DNA of 64,000 nucleotides from Branchiostoma lanceolatum. Lineage: Eukaryota > Chordata > Leptocardii > Amphioxiformes > Branchiostomatidae. Made by a program: the position numbers and the translations under genes. The notes under the pieces are model-generated. The model searched no databases, had not been told where the DNA came from, and saw only the letters and a program-made list of their open reading frames with translations. Shown piece by piece: positions 30,440 through 42,400 of the stretch. The stretch is taken from contig NC_089726.1 in NCBI RefSeq assembly GCF_035083965.1, positions 10,855,501 to 10,919,500 on the forward strand, read 5' to 3'. The stretch's first letter is position 1, and the number at the start of each line of letters is the position of its first letter.

Positions 30440-33400
30440 CTACCAGGACTGCAGCAGTGGGCTCTGCAGCGCTTCACGGGCAGCCTGATCCACCAGGCAC
30501 CAATGGTTGCAGCGGTCCGCCACGTTATCCCAGGGGTTTGCTGGGTCCAGGACCAATGGGCTGTAAGAAAATAACATTCAGGTAAATTGGTGGCTTTGAT
30601 TTCATCATCACTTTCATGTGATACCCAATTATTTACTATATCACCAGTACCATCCAGGTTTGTGTGTGTCCAGGCCCATGCTTGGTGATGGTAGTCATTA
30701 TAGAAGTGATATAAACAAACCTTGAAGGTACACACTAACACAGGCTATAGATGTATGATGACAACACTTGTCAACAGTCAAGTTGCCTTTTGTAAATAAA
30801 ATTAATCAGACATTTATGTGTTTCATTTTTCACTGCCAATACTGCCTATGGATCAATTTCTACTAGAAGATAGGCATGTGCAACATATCTGTACCTTCCA
30901 GTGGAGGACAGCTTCTCGCGAACCACTGGGAACCTGTCGGAGTAGTAAGTTGTCCACAGTGCCCGGAGACTACTGTAGTTCACCACCGTCTCCATGACCA
31001 TCTTGAAGGCCTGCTTCATGTTGAAGCTGCTTGTGGAGCCCACTTTTGTTTCACACACGTAGATACTGATCAGCTCCCACAGCCAGGAGGAGCCAAGCTT
31101 CCTTCCAAATCGTGCGTCTTGTGCCTACAAAGAAAAATATTGATTACGTTATTTAAATGTATAAACAATGTTAGATATCTGTTAAGATGCTACTCAATAT
31201 TTGGACATTTCATTTGTAAAAGATCTACTTTGCAACGCCCGATTTTGATACTTTTTTGCTATTTTCAAAATTGCTGATATATTTGTAGGACTTTTTTTCT
31301 TATATGAAGAGCAAATGCAGTGTACTTGCTGTAAACCATTGATATGCTAACTATGAATCCAACATGTATAGGATTGAACCCATATAGACATCAAATGGTC
31401 TTACAGATTTGAAGCTCAACTCCTTGATATCCATTTGATGAAGAATTATAGCAATATATACAAGGGAAGTACTCAAATGTAGTAGAACCTTTTTCCAGGA
31501 CTTCACCAGTCGGATGAGATTCTTCAGTCGAGCGGGTTTTTCTCGCACAAACTCGACCTGGAGACCAACGAAGGAAGCCGAGTACTTGTACGGGTCCTGG
31601 CCTCTCATGGACTGGTACACTTCATTTCGCTTCACTGTAGTAGAAAAGAATTCAATATAAATTGTTTTTCATTGTATGTGTGTGTGTGTTTTGTCCCTGA
31701 AAATGTAGCAATGGTATCCTGGTATTTTACTATGCTGACATATTTTCATAACTTGACAATGAACAATTAAGTATTGTATTAAAAGTAAAAGAACAACAAC
31801 AAGACTATCATACTTGGGTTTTCCACAGCACCGAGGTTGTCGTAGGCTGGCACGATGTCAACTTCCATTTGGTGGTCTCTAGATCTCAGAACCAATGTTG
31901 CAGCATTTTGCTGTGCAACAACACTGACAACCCCATTTTCACGAGCCCACCTGGATCTGTGTGTTGAGAGAACAATGACTTACAGTTTCAACCAAACGGA
32001 ACACGCCAAAGCGGTCCTTACTGTGTAAATTCAGGAAGGTGTCTTGAGTTTCATGGAATGGAACATTTCCTTTCATTATCGGTAAGAAGTCACTGTTATT
32101 TAATTTCAACAAGCGGTCTTGGGGCTTATCAAATACGTTATCATTTTTCCAACAATGTGAATATGATGGTTACTTTTGCATTTTGTAATAAAAGCCACAT
32201 ACGTAAACATGTATACATGTATGTACTGCCCCACTACCATCAAGTCACATCAGCACGTTCTTTTAGATACAGAAGTGGTAAACTATTGAACTCACAGTAA
32301 TAAAACGTTTGAACCAAATTCGTGGCTGAACAGAAAAGGTTAAAGCTTATGAACATAATGTTTCCTTTCTCACCCCTCCAGTGTCGCTGCAACGCGTCCA
32401 ATGATGTCTTGTTGCTGATTCAGGAAATCTCTCATACTGGTGATACCATTCAAGAAGAGCGTCACGTCGAGGTCAGACCTGTCCTTCAGCGCCGTTCCCC
32501 TGCCGTACGAACCTCCCTGGCAGGAAAGGACACATCAGCAGGAACAAGGCTACAACATTGGCACAATGCTTGGTCTTATCATTCCTGTAGCTTTGCTACT
32601 CTGTTTGAGTGTCGTAGCACATTACCTCGAAACATTGACATTTTATCTACTTGGTACCTATTAGAATACCGGTACAAAATGTACAAAACTTTGCAAATAT
32701 TGCAGGCCTATGATAATTCCAGCACTGTTACTTAATTTGAATGTACAACTAGTATCCCAAGACCTCATGTATAGCCTCGTCAAATGGTGTTAACCCTTGG
32801 ACTGACGTATTGATTATGTAAAGTTATCATTTGCATCAATCATATAAGTTGATCTTCTCCATCCAATTAACAGAATGTTCCAAAGTATGAAAGTCTTATC
32901 TTAACCGAGAAGACTATTCGAGCATTTCCACTTCAATCTAATATGCAAGTGATTGTTGACACACAGACAACACTACGGAAATCCTACCCTTCTTGCCAAG
33001 GTTACGACGATCGCACTCGTTTATTGACGATAGCTTGCAATGGAAGTAAGTTGGCGACATAGCAAGTGCAAACTTTCGTGGTTGGTGGATCATCGTGGTG
33101 AACAAAGGCATCCTGATATCGATACAGGACCTCAAACCGTTCTGGGATGACTGTGCGAAATTAGACAGAGATGGCGTATGAATGCGGTCATGGTTTCGGT
33201 CCCGAGGAGGCCATTAGCACTGTTTGTAGAGGTAAGTTGGCTCTTATCATGTACATGCACGATCTTGTTTTGATACACATTTTTGTGATTGAATGAAGTA
33301 CTGTGGCCGTACCTTGACCAGGCGGTTAACGGTGACGCTGTTGTACCTAACCTCAGTCTGCAGTGTGCGGTACAGGCCATCTAGAACCCGGTTGAAGCTC

Positions 33401-34311
33401 GTTCTATCAGACTCGGTCATCTGAAGTTCCCGGTCGATGTGAGCGTTTAGCTCCCTCTCGCTGGTGAGATTCAGAAAAGAAGCTGAAACAAAACAAATCA
33501 TCTTAGTCATGTGGCGTCTTTTTGAGGACCTTCTCCGTGTTATTCTTGGCCATTTTCAATTAGGATTTTGCCCTTTGAGGGGTCCATCGGGTTTCAAATT
33601 GTTACAGTTATTCCCTCCCTACTCAGACGAATTACGACCACCGAAACTAAGCGGAGTGGATAGTTTCGGTCCGACCGCTGTCGTTACAATCAGTGCAATC
33701 AGTTGTAAAATTTGCGAGCTGCCACCTAATGAGTCCCTAATATTTCATCGCCACCGTCAAGTTGATAAATCTTGAAGGTGATACATGTACATGTAGGAAA
33801 TGATTAAGTAAAGAAATATGTTTGTAAGAGTTAGAATGGATCTAGTACAATGTGTGGATCAGCATGTGTTTGGGATAACTTTGCGATGTTCGTATGTGAG
33901 ACTTTTTATGGTCTTCAGTTCTACAAGACATGAGTTAAATATTGGAACATCATATAAGATAATCAATCAGACCACGTTTAAACCGCACCTGATCTAAGAT
34001 AAGAAGCTTCAAATAGTATGGGCTAGAAAGTATAAACATTTCTAATGCATGATCTACTACTTAACGCCCTTGATAAATATGTTCTCTGCCTGGAGGTAAA
34101 TTGCAATCGTCTTTAAAAAAATGTACAAACTTCTTATGGAATAATTTATATAATGCATTCAGCCATTTTGAGTCCCACCATTGCAATCACTTCTTGTGTG
34201 GATACAAGGAACAGAGCTAGACTAAGTGTAATTTGAAGGAAAAAAAACGATCCGTAGTTTCCGCAAAAATGAGGTAGAATTTTTCTCACCGTCTCCTGAA
34301 AAATGCGCCAT
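30440..34311 (-). CDS. OAS: 2'-5' oligoadenylate synthetase (OAS-like)
   Basis: In vertebrates OAS enzymes sense double-stranded RNA in the cytosol and make 2'-5' linked oligoadenylates. Exons (- strand): 34311-34290, 33482-33313, 32516-32374, 31956-31814, 31634-31489, 31124-30895, 30560-30440; all phases join, giving 324 residues (human OAS1 p42 has 364). The first exon codes only MAHFSGD plus one base. Catalytic features are VKGGSYGRGTALKDRSDLDV with Asp79 and Asp81, and EVDIVPAYDNLG with Asp145, so the metal-binding triad is intact. KPARLKNLIRLVKSWKK, SSFNMKQAFKMVMETVV and PLVLDPANPWDNVAD match the OAS C-terminal domain. The protein ends soon after the last block, without the CFK oligomerisation motif of human OAS1. 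No zinc ribbon of the cGAS type is seen. Ligand and product are inferred from family only; other OAS-cGAS superfamily chemistry is possible. Confidence 0.92.
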
Positions 34312-35060
34312 GGCTGTCTGCTGGAGTCTACTAAAGACGGGCCGTTTCCTATGATAACGCTCAGATTTCTTGATTTGCGCGCGCTCTTTAGTGATGTGTT
34401 GTCTGCTCCGCCCCGTCTGCACAAAGACCGCACAAGTGTTTGGGCAGGGAAGTTATACTAAGTTCTTAAGAAGCGTGTTGACTCCGGGGGTGGTTTCTGG
34501 TCACAGTGCAATTCTTATATTTTGTTGAGCGCACCATTTGAAGTCAGGGAGAAGGTGATAGGTATAGTAAGTCAAGTAAAAATCCAATAAGATCCCATTT
34601 TAGAGCATGCAAACATCATATCTATCAGAAAATGCAGGTTTTCTTAGCGGACAATTGCAGCTATACCCCCTTTATTGAAGCATGCGAAACTAGGAAGGTA
34701 TAAGGTGTGTATTAGATCATAGTTTCGGACACCTTAAGTGGGAAAGGTGGCCAATCACAGCCTGCCAGCACATCTACGGGCAAGGTCATGGTTCAATAAA
34801 TTTTCAACAAAAGCATCGTATTAGGAAATTGAATCAAGGATTTTTCAAATTAGAAAATCAATCATTAGGAATGAGGTTTTATGTGAGAAATAAATGATAT
34901 AGTGTTTCTTTTCTGTTGCACACCTGACCAGTTTTCCCACAAGTCTTCACTCAACAGCCGTAAGGTCAAACATTTGATAGCGGACTGTAGACGTTGTTTA
35001 CGATTGTAAGGCCTAGAATCTTCGGCTTGCGTTTGCTGTGTGTGCGCTAGCTATCAAAAA
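34312..35060. promoter_or_regulatory. Divergent promoter shared by OAS and SPRY-death gene
   Basis: The 749 bases between the two ATGs carry no ORF of interest. At 34905-34913 lies TTTCTTTTC, two TTTC half-sites one base apart, which resembles an IRF-binding (IRF-E/ISRE-like) element. No TATA box is obvious for either gene. The head-to-head layout suggests that the two immune-type genes share control sequences; this is inference. Confidence 0.4.
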
Positions 35061-38000
35061 ATGGACTACGACTCAGGTACGTCGATATCTTTTTATTAGG
35101 AAGGGGTATGTGAAAACTGATACAAGTAGTTGCCATGGTTATAACCTTTCTCATTACATTCGTCGTTTGTGGGTGGGTGGGTGAGTTCTTGGACAGCATA
35201 ACGCGAGAAGTTGTGACTGGATCCCCGCGATATTTGGTACATGGATAGGTGTCGGCAAAACGAAGGGCCGATTATGGACCTCCTATTGGCTTTTTATTGT
35301 GCTGGCTTTGATATCTCGTGGTCTGGACATGCTATGATTATCATTTCTATGTGTAAGTAGCTCTTGGTCTCGTTTTTATTTCTTGTCTATCCCACCCCCA
35401 CGACACTTTCTGTCCTGTCAGTTGAGATACTGATGATGTTTCCCGGATAGGAATGACATCCTGGGGTCCCCATCCTTCTGACGGTAATTCTAAAGATTTG
35501 GAGCAGAAGCTACACCAAAGCGAGGAGGCAAGAGGAGAAACGGCGGCAAAACGGCTGAAAGTCACCCAGATGGAATCCAAACTGAAAGATCACGAGGAAA
35601 GGTTAGTCAGTTTGGAAAATACCAAATTACCAATCAAGAACTGCTTCACAAAATGGCATCATTGGAGAAGCAGCTTCGACAGGTGAAGGGCGAAGGAAAA
35701 GAGGAACAGGATCAGAGCGTGTCTAATGAAGACCCAGAAGTGTTGGACATTCGGGAAGTGAAAGCTGGCGAAAGTAAGTCGAGTTCCACCTCATTCAAAC
35801 GATGTAATACTATTTGACTGTCGTTGATATGCAGTCTGTAACTAATGACAAAATACACAAATTAGACTTGGATCGTAAAAACCTTTCATTGCCCACTATT
35901 GTGTTCGTTTCAGGTGAAAGTGGAGTGCAACTGACATTTTCAGTCATCAATTAGTTTATGCGCACGCGTGTGTTTATGTACGTATACATCTCATAGTATT
36001 TGGGGGGGGGGGGCGTGCGCGTATGTGCGTACCATTTAGGTATAAGGAGACAGAGTGGCATTATTGCATTGATTTTCTTATAAGCAGTCGTCCTCGAAAT
36101 CTGTTCTCCTCAGCATCTACATTCGGCTTGGACCCGGCGACCATTCATGGCAAGTTAGAAACCCAAGTAGACAAGGATAAGGGGAAAATTCTTATCAAAT
36201 ACAACAAGGACCAAGAGGTTGTCAACACAATGGGTCGCTTCGTGGGGAAGTCACACACTGCACTGGGAGATGTGCTGGTCAGTGGAGGGACGATGTACTG
36301 GGAAGTGAACGTCCGCAAGTCCAACCACTACCGTGTCGGTACGTACAGATTCATAGTAGTAGTCTAGCCTCCGTTGCAGTCCTTTTCCCCGCAGCGTTTT
36401 TTTTTCCAATTTTTTTTTTTGGGGGGGGGGGGCGTATCTGCTTGGGATCCCGTATCCGCCGTGCCCCTGTGTCCGCTATTGACCCTGTGTCTGCTGCTGG
36501 GGAAGCAGCAGACACAGGGGCACGGCGGATACGGGATCCCAAGCAGATACGCGGCGCCCCCCCCCAAAAAAATTGGAAAAAAAACGCTGCGGGGAAAAGG
36601 ACTGCAACGGAGGCTAGTAGTAGTCTATAAACATCATAAATAGCAAACGTTAAGTCCTCCTACTAGCATACTTAGATAGATTCTATCAGAATTGGTTTAA
36701 CGGCAGACTAGGGTTAACCGAATAAAAACAAGGCCCGTCGCTACATAAACAGTGTGTGTGTCTGTGTGTCTGTGTGTTGTATCTGTCGTTGATGTTATAA
36801 AGTAGCTTTAACGTACAATGAAAGGATAATTGGTATCTTTGTGTTTTTATTTATGAAGGCGTGGCATTGAAGACCGTCAAACGTGACAAATGGATCGGTG
36901 ACACAAAGAAGTCATGGTGCATCAGGAACAACGACGGTGAGGTGTCCGCCAGACACAACTACGTCGACTCCGGTCTGCGACTGGTCCGGAACCCGCCAGT
37001 GATCGGTGTTCTTCTCGACTACGACAACGCGAAGGTGATCTGACGTGAATCGAGATTTTGCCTTAATTAGTACATGTATCAGTGTTGGTTCTTAAAACCA
37101 GTAAAATGTTCTTTGTTTAGGAAATGACACAGTGTAATTTAATGCAATTCTTTTTCATTTACTAGCTTTATAACTTATAGCTATAAATGACATTTGTATA
37201 CAGTACAGAACAACGGAGATGGGCGCCGCCTTATGCACCTTCGGCGCGGGGAGGACTTTAACTAACTTTTAACAGAACAACAACATGCGTAGATGTACTT
37301 GATATAAAAAATCCTCAAAGACAATCTGTATGACATAGATTGGAGTAGTTTTATTTCGAAACGACCTCCGTTGTGGTTTTGTTTTTCTCAGGTCCAATTC
37401 TTCGATGCAGACAGTCGTAAACACCTGCAAACATACGAAGTTGACGTCACAGAACCCTTACGTCCGGCGTTCCAAGTGAACGAAGGCTGTGTTGTGGTGG
37501 ACAGCGCAGCCTCCCCTGCTAAAATGGAGGAACTTTTAGCAGCCAAGGACGCCGCTGGTAAGCCTAATCTTCTGTGTTCAACGATTGGCGTGTAACAGAT
37601 ATCTTCGCTAGTAAAAAAAACTCAAACCAACCTTAAGACCATAACACTGTACTAATAAAATGGTAGGTGAGGCTTGTTTGTTAGAGGAAAGACGTATCGC
37701 TGTATCAATATCTGTTGGGTTACATGTACTTTAACACAAGGGGTTTTGTACATCCCCAGGCGACAGCATTCCTGACTTGACACACGACACATCATCGTAT
37801 AAGACTCGTAAGTTCATCTTCTCATAGACTACATCAATCTTTGTTTCAAATTTTCTAATATACGGACAAAATGTTCCAATTAATAGTTACTAGTATCCAC
37901 CTATTTCCTTAACAACATCTGACTTGGCCTGCCTTGAAAGATATTAACTGAGTTATTTGAAGTGATCACAGTTTTCAACATTAATTTAACACCTTGAAAT

Positions 38001-38512
38001 CTTCTCAAGTCATACTATAAGCGTAAAACCGTTCCCTACCCTCAGGTTTCTTCAATGACAGGAGACTGGCAGCCCTTTCCGAGTCCATCGGTAAAGAGTG
38101 GCGTCAGGTTGCCAGTTGTCTCGGGCTCGAGAAGGTGCAGCTAGACAAGTTGGAGATAAATCACCCACGTGACCACAACCGGCAAGTTCTGGAAGGCCTG
38201 TCTGCTTGGAGGCTTACTATGAAGGTACGTTATGTGAACATTTGTGAATGAGGGACTAATAAAAGGCGAAGTATTGAGTAAATATGTCTTCAAATTGTAA
38301 AAATTCCCGCACATGGTTTTAAGTGATTGCTACGTTTGAAAATATGTTTTCATGACTTGCTTTCTTGACGTTAGGACGATGATGAGATGTTGGCCAAGCT
38401 CATGGCATCTCTGCAGGAATGTAGCCGCTTCGACCTCGCAGAGAAAATACAAGAGGAACACGGCCAGCATGGTCAAACCACCGAGACCGAAGAATCTGAA
38501 AACCCTTCCTAG
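35061..38512 (+). CDS. Coiled coil-SPRY-death domain protein
   Basis: Probable innate-immune or cell-death adaptor. Exons: 35061-35076, 35451-35773, 36114-36338, 36859-37034, 37392-37557, 37760-37807, 38046-38224, 38375-38512; about 423 residues if read through. A coiled coil (KDLEQKLHQSEEARGETAAK, then LLHKMASLEKQLRQVK) leads into a SPRY domain (about 115-300; TFGLDPATIHGKL, SGGTMYWEVNV, IGVLLDYDNAKVQFFD) and a C-terminal death domain (about 315-400; LAALSESIGKEWRQVASCLG, then SRFDLAEKIQEE). The coil changes frame between about 35600 and 35632: the exon as given is one base short of what the phase of the next exon demands, so an indel (assembly, allele or real) or a wrongly read intron is likely. 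AATAAA at 38531-38536 follows the stop by 19 bases. No RING or B-box is seen, so it is not a TRIM. Confidence 0.85.
36354..36627. mobile_element. Long foldback element in SPRY-death intron 3
   Basis: Arms of about 120 bases are near-perfect inverted copies, starting GCCTCCGTTGCAGTCC at 36367 and ending with its inverse at 36614. The element is flanked on both sides by TAGTAGTAGTCTA (36354-36366 and 36615-36627), which reads as a 13-bp target duplication. Each arm contains T and G homopolymer runs and CGTATCTGCTTGGGATCCCG. There is no ORF. The very high arm identity and intact flanking repeat imply a recent insertion. Confidence 0.85.
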
Positions 38513-38601
38513 AGCAGCATGTATGCGTCTAATAAAATGTCAGAAAAAAAACATGGACAGTAGTTGGCTTCATCGTTTGATTTTAAAAATGGCCGAGTGC
38601 A

Positions 38602-38691
<90 letters not shown>

Positions 38692-39494
38692 CAGAGACAG
38701 AGACCGAGAGCGAGAGCGAGAGCGAGAGCAATTACTTGTCAACGAATAGAATCATACCACCCCATTACTGGCATCAGGTCTTTTTTCTTCCAATCCTCTC
38801 CATGAATCATCAACTTTTCGCCGTCTTTTCTGTTCTTGCTCTTTATCTGATGGCATATGTCTGACAGCCCGTTTGATGACGTCCTTCCGGAAAGGAAAAT
38901 GCATGGCAGACGACAAACGGAGACGCCGTTACGCTGGGTGTAATATCAATATCATCAATAACCCGCTCGTGATTCTAATGGTTTACCTTTTCTCTCGGTT
39001 GGAAAATAGACTATACTAGATCATTAGGTGACGTCCAAACAAACTGGAAGCTAGCAACTGTTACTATATCGTAGAACAGTGGAGATTCGTGTGCAGATGA
39101 TAATTGTGAACCTTTGTGACTTCAATTGCCAAATAATCAACATAACATTTGTCAAATTCCATGTAAAGCAGGAATTTTAAAACGTTTTAAAGATTGTAAT
39201 CGTAGACTCAATAGTGATCCCTCGAACCATGCAGGGTTACAAATAATAGATTGGTCTCATTCAGAGAATGACATATGCCTTGGATCAAATGTGACTAGTA
39301 GACCACTCATGCAGAGCGACGCATTCATTCTTGTACCCTTTGCAGTCACGCAACATTTGTACGTATTGTATAGTCCTGTGTTGTGTTGTATCGGAGGGCG
39401 GACTCTACCTGATAAGGCCAAGCCTAGGGCGCAAGAGTTTTAGAGCAGCTCTCCTTTGACACCTATAACTTCAACCACAAATTTCTGTCTCGAG
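38513..39494. repeat. Intergenic region with long GT/GA microsatellite
   Basis: Just after the SPRY-death poly(A) signal there is a (GT)n tract at about 38605-38678, passing directly into a GA/GC-rich purine run to about 38730. From there to 39494 no gene is recognised. An open frame at 39126-39443 matches nothing I know. No TATA box like those of the second and third TRPC copies is visible upstream of the first copy. Confidence 0.7.
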
Positions 39495-42400
39495 ATGGAT
39501 TCTTACCGCACCCAAGATGAAGAAGAACAGATAGAAGATGTTGTTTTCTCGGCGACAAAACTGCCCATTCTTGGAGAGAACAGCCAACTACAGAGGCGAT
39601 TTCTTTGCCTCGTGAAAGATGGCGACCGTGCCAAGGTGGAAGAAATATTAAGCAAAAATCGTCATGATGTGTCCTTCAACATCGACTGCCTGGACACTTG
39701 TGGACGTTCTGCTGTAGAACTGGCGACGATCCAGGGTGACCAGGAGATGGTGGAGACATTACTGAGACATGGGGTGGACCTGGGGGACTCGTTATTGTAC
39801 GCTGTGGACATGGAGAAGGAAGACGTCATCACAACCCTGCTGAGTCACACCCAGACAGGAAGTATTGAAAGCGGTAATGAAAAGGTGCGTCTTTTTTTTC
39901 TACTTTCACAGTCTATTCCAGATGTGGGGTTTTGGTTCTAGCTGTATATTGATTATGCGAGGACAATTCCATAGATATTGAAGTATACACATGAACCAAT
40001 AGTACATACGGTATGTGACACAGACCAGATTTTTCGTTCGTTTTCTGTAGGTCCGTCCTTTCCTGTATATATTTGAAGGTTATGAAACAGTAGACACAGT
40101 TTGGGGTTCTAGCAAGGTTTGTCCATTCAATGATGATGCAGAGGTGCGTGTACTCTGTGGTGTGACATGGTAGCGAACACAAACACGACTGCTTGTCAAC
40201 CACTATTTGGATATTAACTGGAGGTTCAACAAAGAAAACACGTCCTTTTTTCCAGCTGGACATACCTTCCTACGCTTGTCAGCACTTTGACCGTGACATA
40301 TCGTTGTAAGCGATCGACTTACCAATGACACAATCCCTTTCAACTAATTTGGAAACTGGAAACGCTCTGGAGGATATATAGATATTTCCATGGTTCATGG
40401 TCTTAGAATAGTTGGTGTTTTAAGTGCCTTGCCTGTAATGAGGAAGTGTAAAGCCCAGTATCAATTGCAGCAGTACCGGTCTAATTCATCTGTACAAATT
40501 ACATGATTGCAGGGTACACCCAAAGAATCACTCTTTCCCCCGCACGTCACGCCAGTCCTCCTAGCGGCGCATCGCAACAACTACAGCATCCTCCAACTCC
40601 TGCTGGAGCGACAGTTCCCTCTCCCCCGCATTGGTGACATCAGCGGCTCAACCGACCACAGAGTCATGCTTGACTACTACCGCGCCGTCACCAGCCCTTC
40701 TTACATTCTCCTCACCAGTCAAGATCCCTTCGAAACCGCCTTCAAGGTCAAGGAGGAACTTAACAACATCGTCTCTTGCATTGAGACTGGAAGAAGAGAA
40801 TTTCAAGAGCTTTCTGCCCAACTTGAAGAGTTTACTGCAGAGCTTATCAGTTTCGCTAGGTGTCCTGACGAGGTCATGGCTGTTTTGAACGCTGGCGATA
40901 ACATGGAGGACATAGCAGGATTGCGCATGCGTCAACTTCAGAGGGCCATTGCAGTAGGACATAAGAAGGTAAGTGTAATATGATTGCATCATAAATTCAT
41001 ATTTTCCCGTTCTTATCAAAACAGAAATCTATTGCTGTTTATCTGATGATTATCGAATCCCTTGTCTAAAGAACCAAACAACGGTTGGTGTCATGTTATG
41101 CTACTTTGACTAGGGCAATTGACCATACTATCATCTTGAATAAGTATTGTACATGTCATGTGAAGGAAGGTACTGAAAGAGATCAAGATAGATTTTTGGT
41201 CTTCACAATTATATGTCCTCAGCGATTTTGACAAGCAGACGGCAATGCGGCTGCATTGTCGGTCTAAATGTTTACCATAATTACACTCGTTTATCCTTAG
41301 TTCGTCGCACACAACAAGTGCCAGGAGTTGTTGAATCTGCAGTTCTACCGGCATCATCGCGACATCTTGTACAGCTCCACATGGAAGAAGTTTCTGGCCT
41401 TTTGGGTACGGTGATTCTGACTGCATTCCGGTTTTACACTCATTCCTACTGAGTTCCGTGTGTTGATAAAGTTCAAAGACCTTACAAATTGCATTGCTTT
41501 GGCAATTTTTTGCCTAACATTTTCAGCAGTTTTGTTGATTATACAATGTTTGCTACATACAGATATCCACAGTCTTAGCTCCGATCCTGGCAATCCTATA
41601 TATGGTCACCACAAAGACAAATCTCAGAGAGGCCATCTCCTCGCCTGTTGTCAAGTTCAGCATGAGGTCCTGGTCGTGGCTCGTATTCTTAACGGTCATG
41701 ATAGTACTGAACGGAGACAATGAGTCGACGGGAGCGTATGTGCTGATTGGGACCTACTATTGTTGGGTGATAGGTGAGAAATTATCTTAAGGATTGTCGA
41801 GCAAGTTTGAACTGCAATTTCCTGCACAAAAATTGGACTTACTCAAATTTTCGACTGTACAGCTCCAGTCTTTGTCAAGGAATGAGCAATCCACCGCTGA
41901 GATGACGTCACTTTATGCAGATAGAATACGTGACTCGGTGAGCAGTGGATCATAAGTTGCAGAAAGTTTGTGGCGTCCCCGTCTTAAGACGAGGAATGAA
42001 GGAAGCCATTTACATCAGGGCCTTACAATCATCCCTCACTAGAGACGGGGGGTGCCACAAACTTTCTGAATGCAATGGAGACAAATCTGTTTATTTTCCT
42101 TTGTAATGAACGTTTTCCTTACAGGTATGGTCTGGGAGAAGATGAAGGAGGTTTGGACTGCTTCAGTGGACGCCTGGAACAAGTGGGACCAGCTGCTTCT
42201 GCTGTGTCATATGTCAGCGGTGGGATGCTTTACAGGTGGCCTTGTCGCTATTCAAGGGGTACGTAAAGAGTTCTATATGATTCGATACTCCAAGCCCGTA
42301 TCCATTGGCTTGGAAACGAATTTGGTTATTAGAGTCTTGTTATTTTAGGTTCTGAGTAACACGATACTGTTCCAATGAAGAACTTTCTCTTTTATCTCAT

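Noticed and set aside
33171-33231. A + strand ATG frame followed by a consensus GTAAGT donor inside an OAS intron
   Set aside because: It looks like a first exon, but no matching downstream + strand exon is seen before the OAS promoter, and it is only 20 codons. Left as chance.
33464-33775. Open frame of about 100 codons on the + strand over OAS exon 2 and the intron upstream
   Set aside because: It partly overlaps the OAS exon on the other strand and the rest has no recognisable domain or splice context.
38509-38742. Threonine/histidine repeat protein on the - strand
   Set aside because: It is a translation of the GT microsatellite.
39126-39443. Open frame of about 105 codons upstream of TRPC copy 1
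   Set aside because: No domain, no homology I recognise, and no splice link to the TRPC start. Probably spurious.
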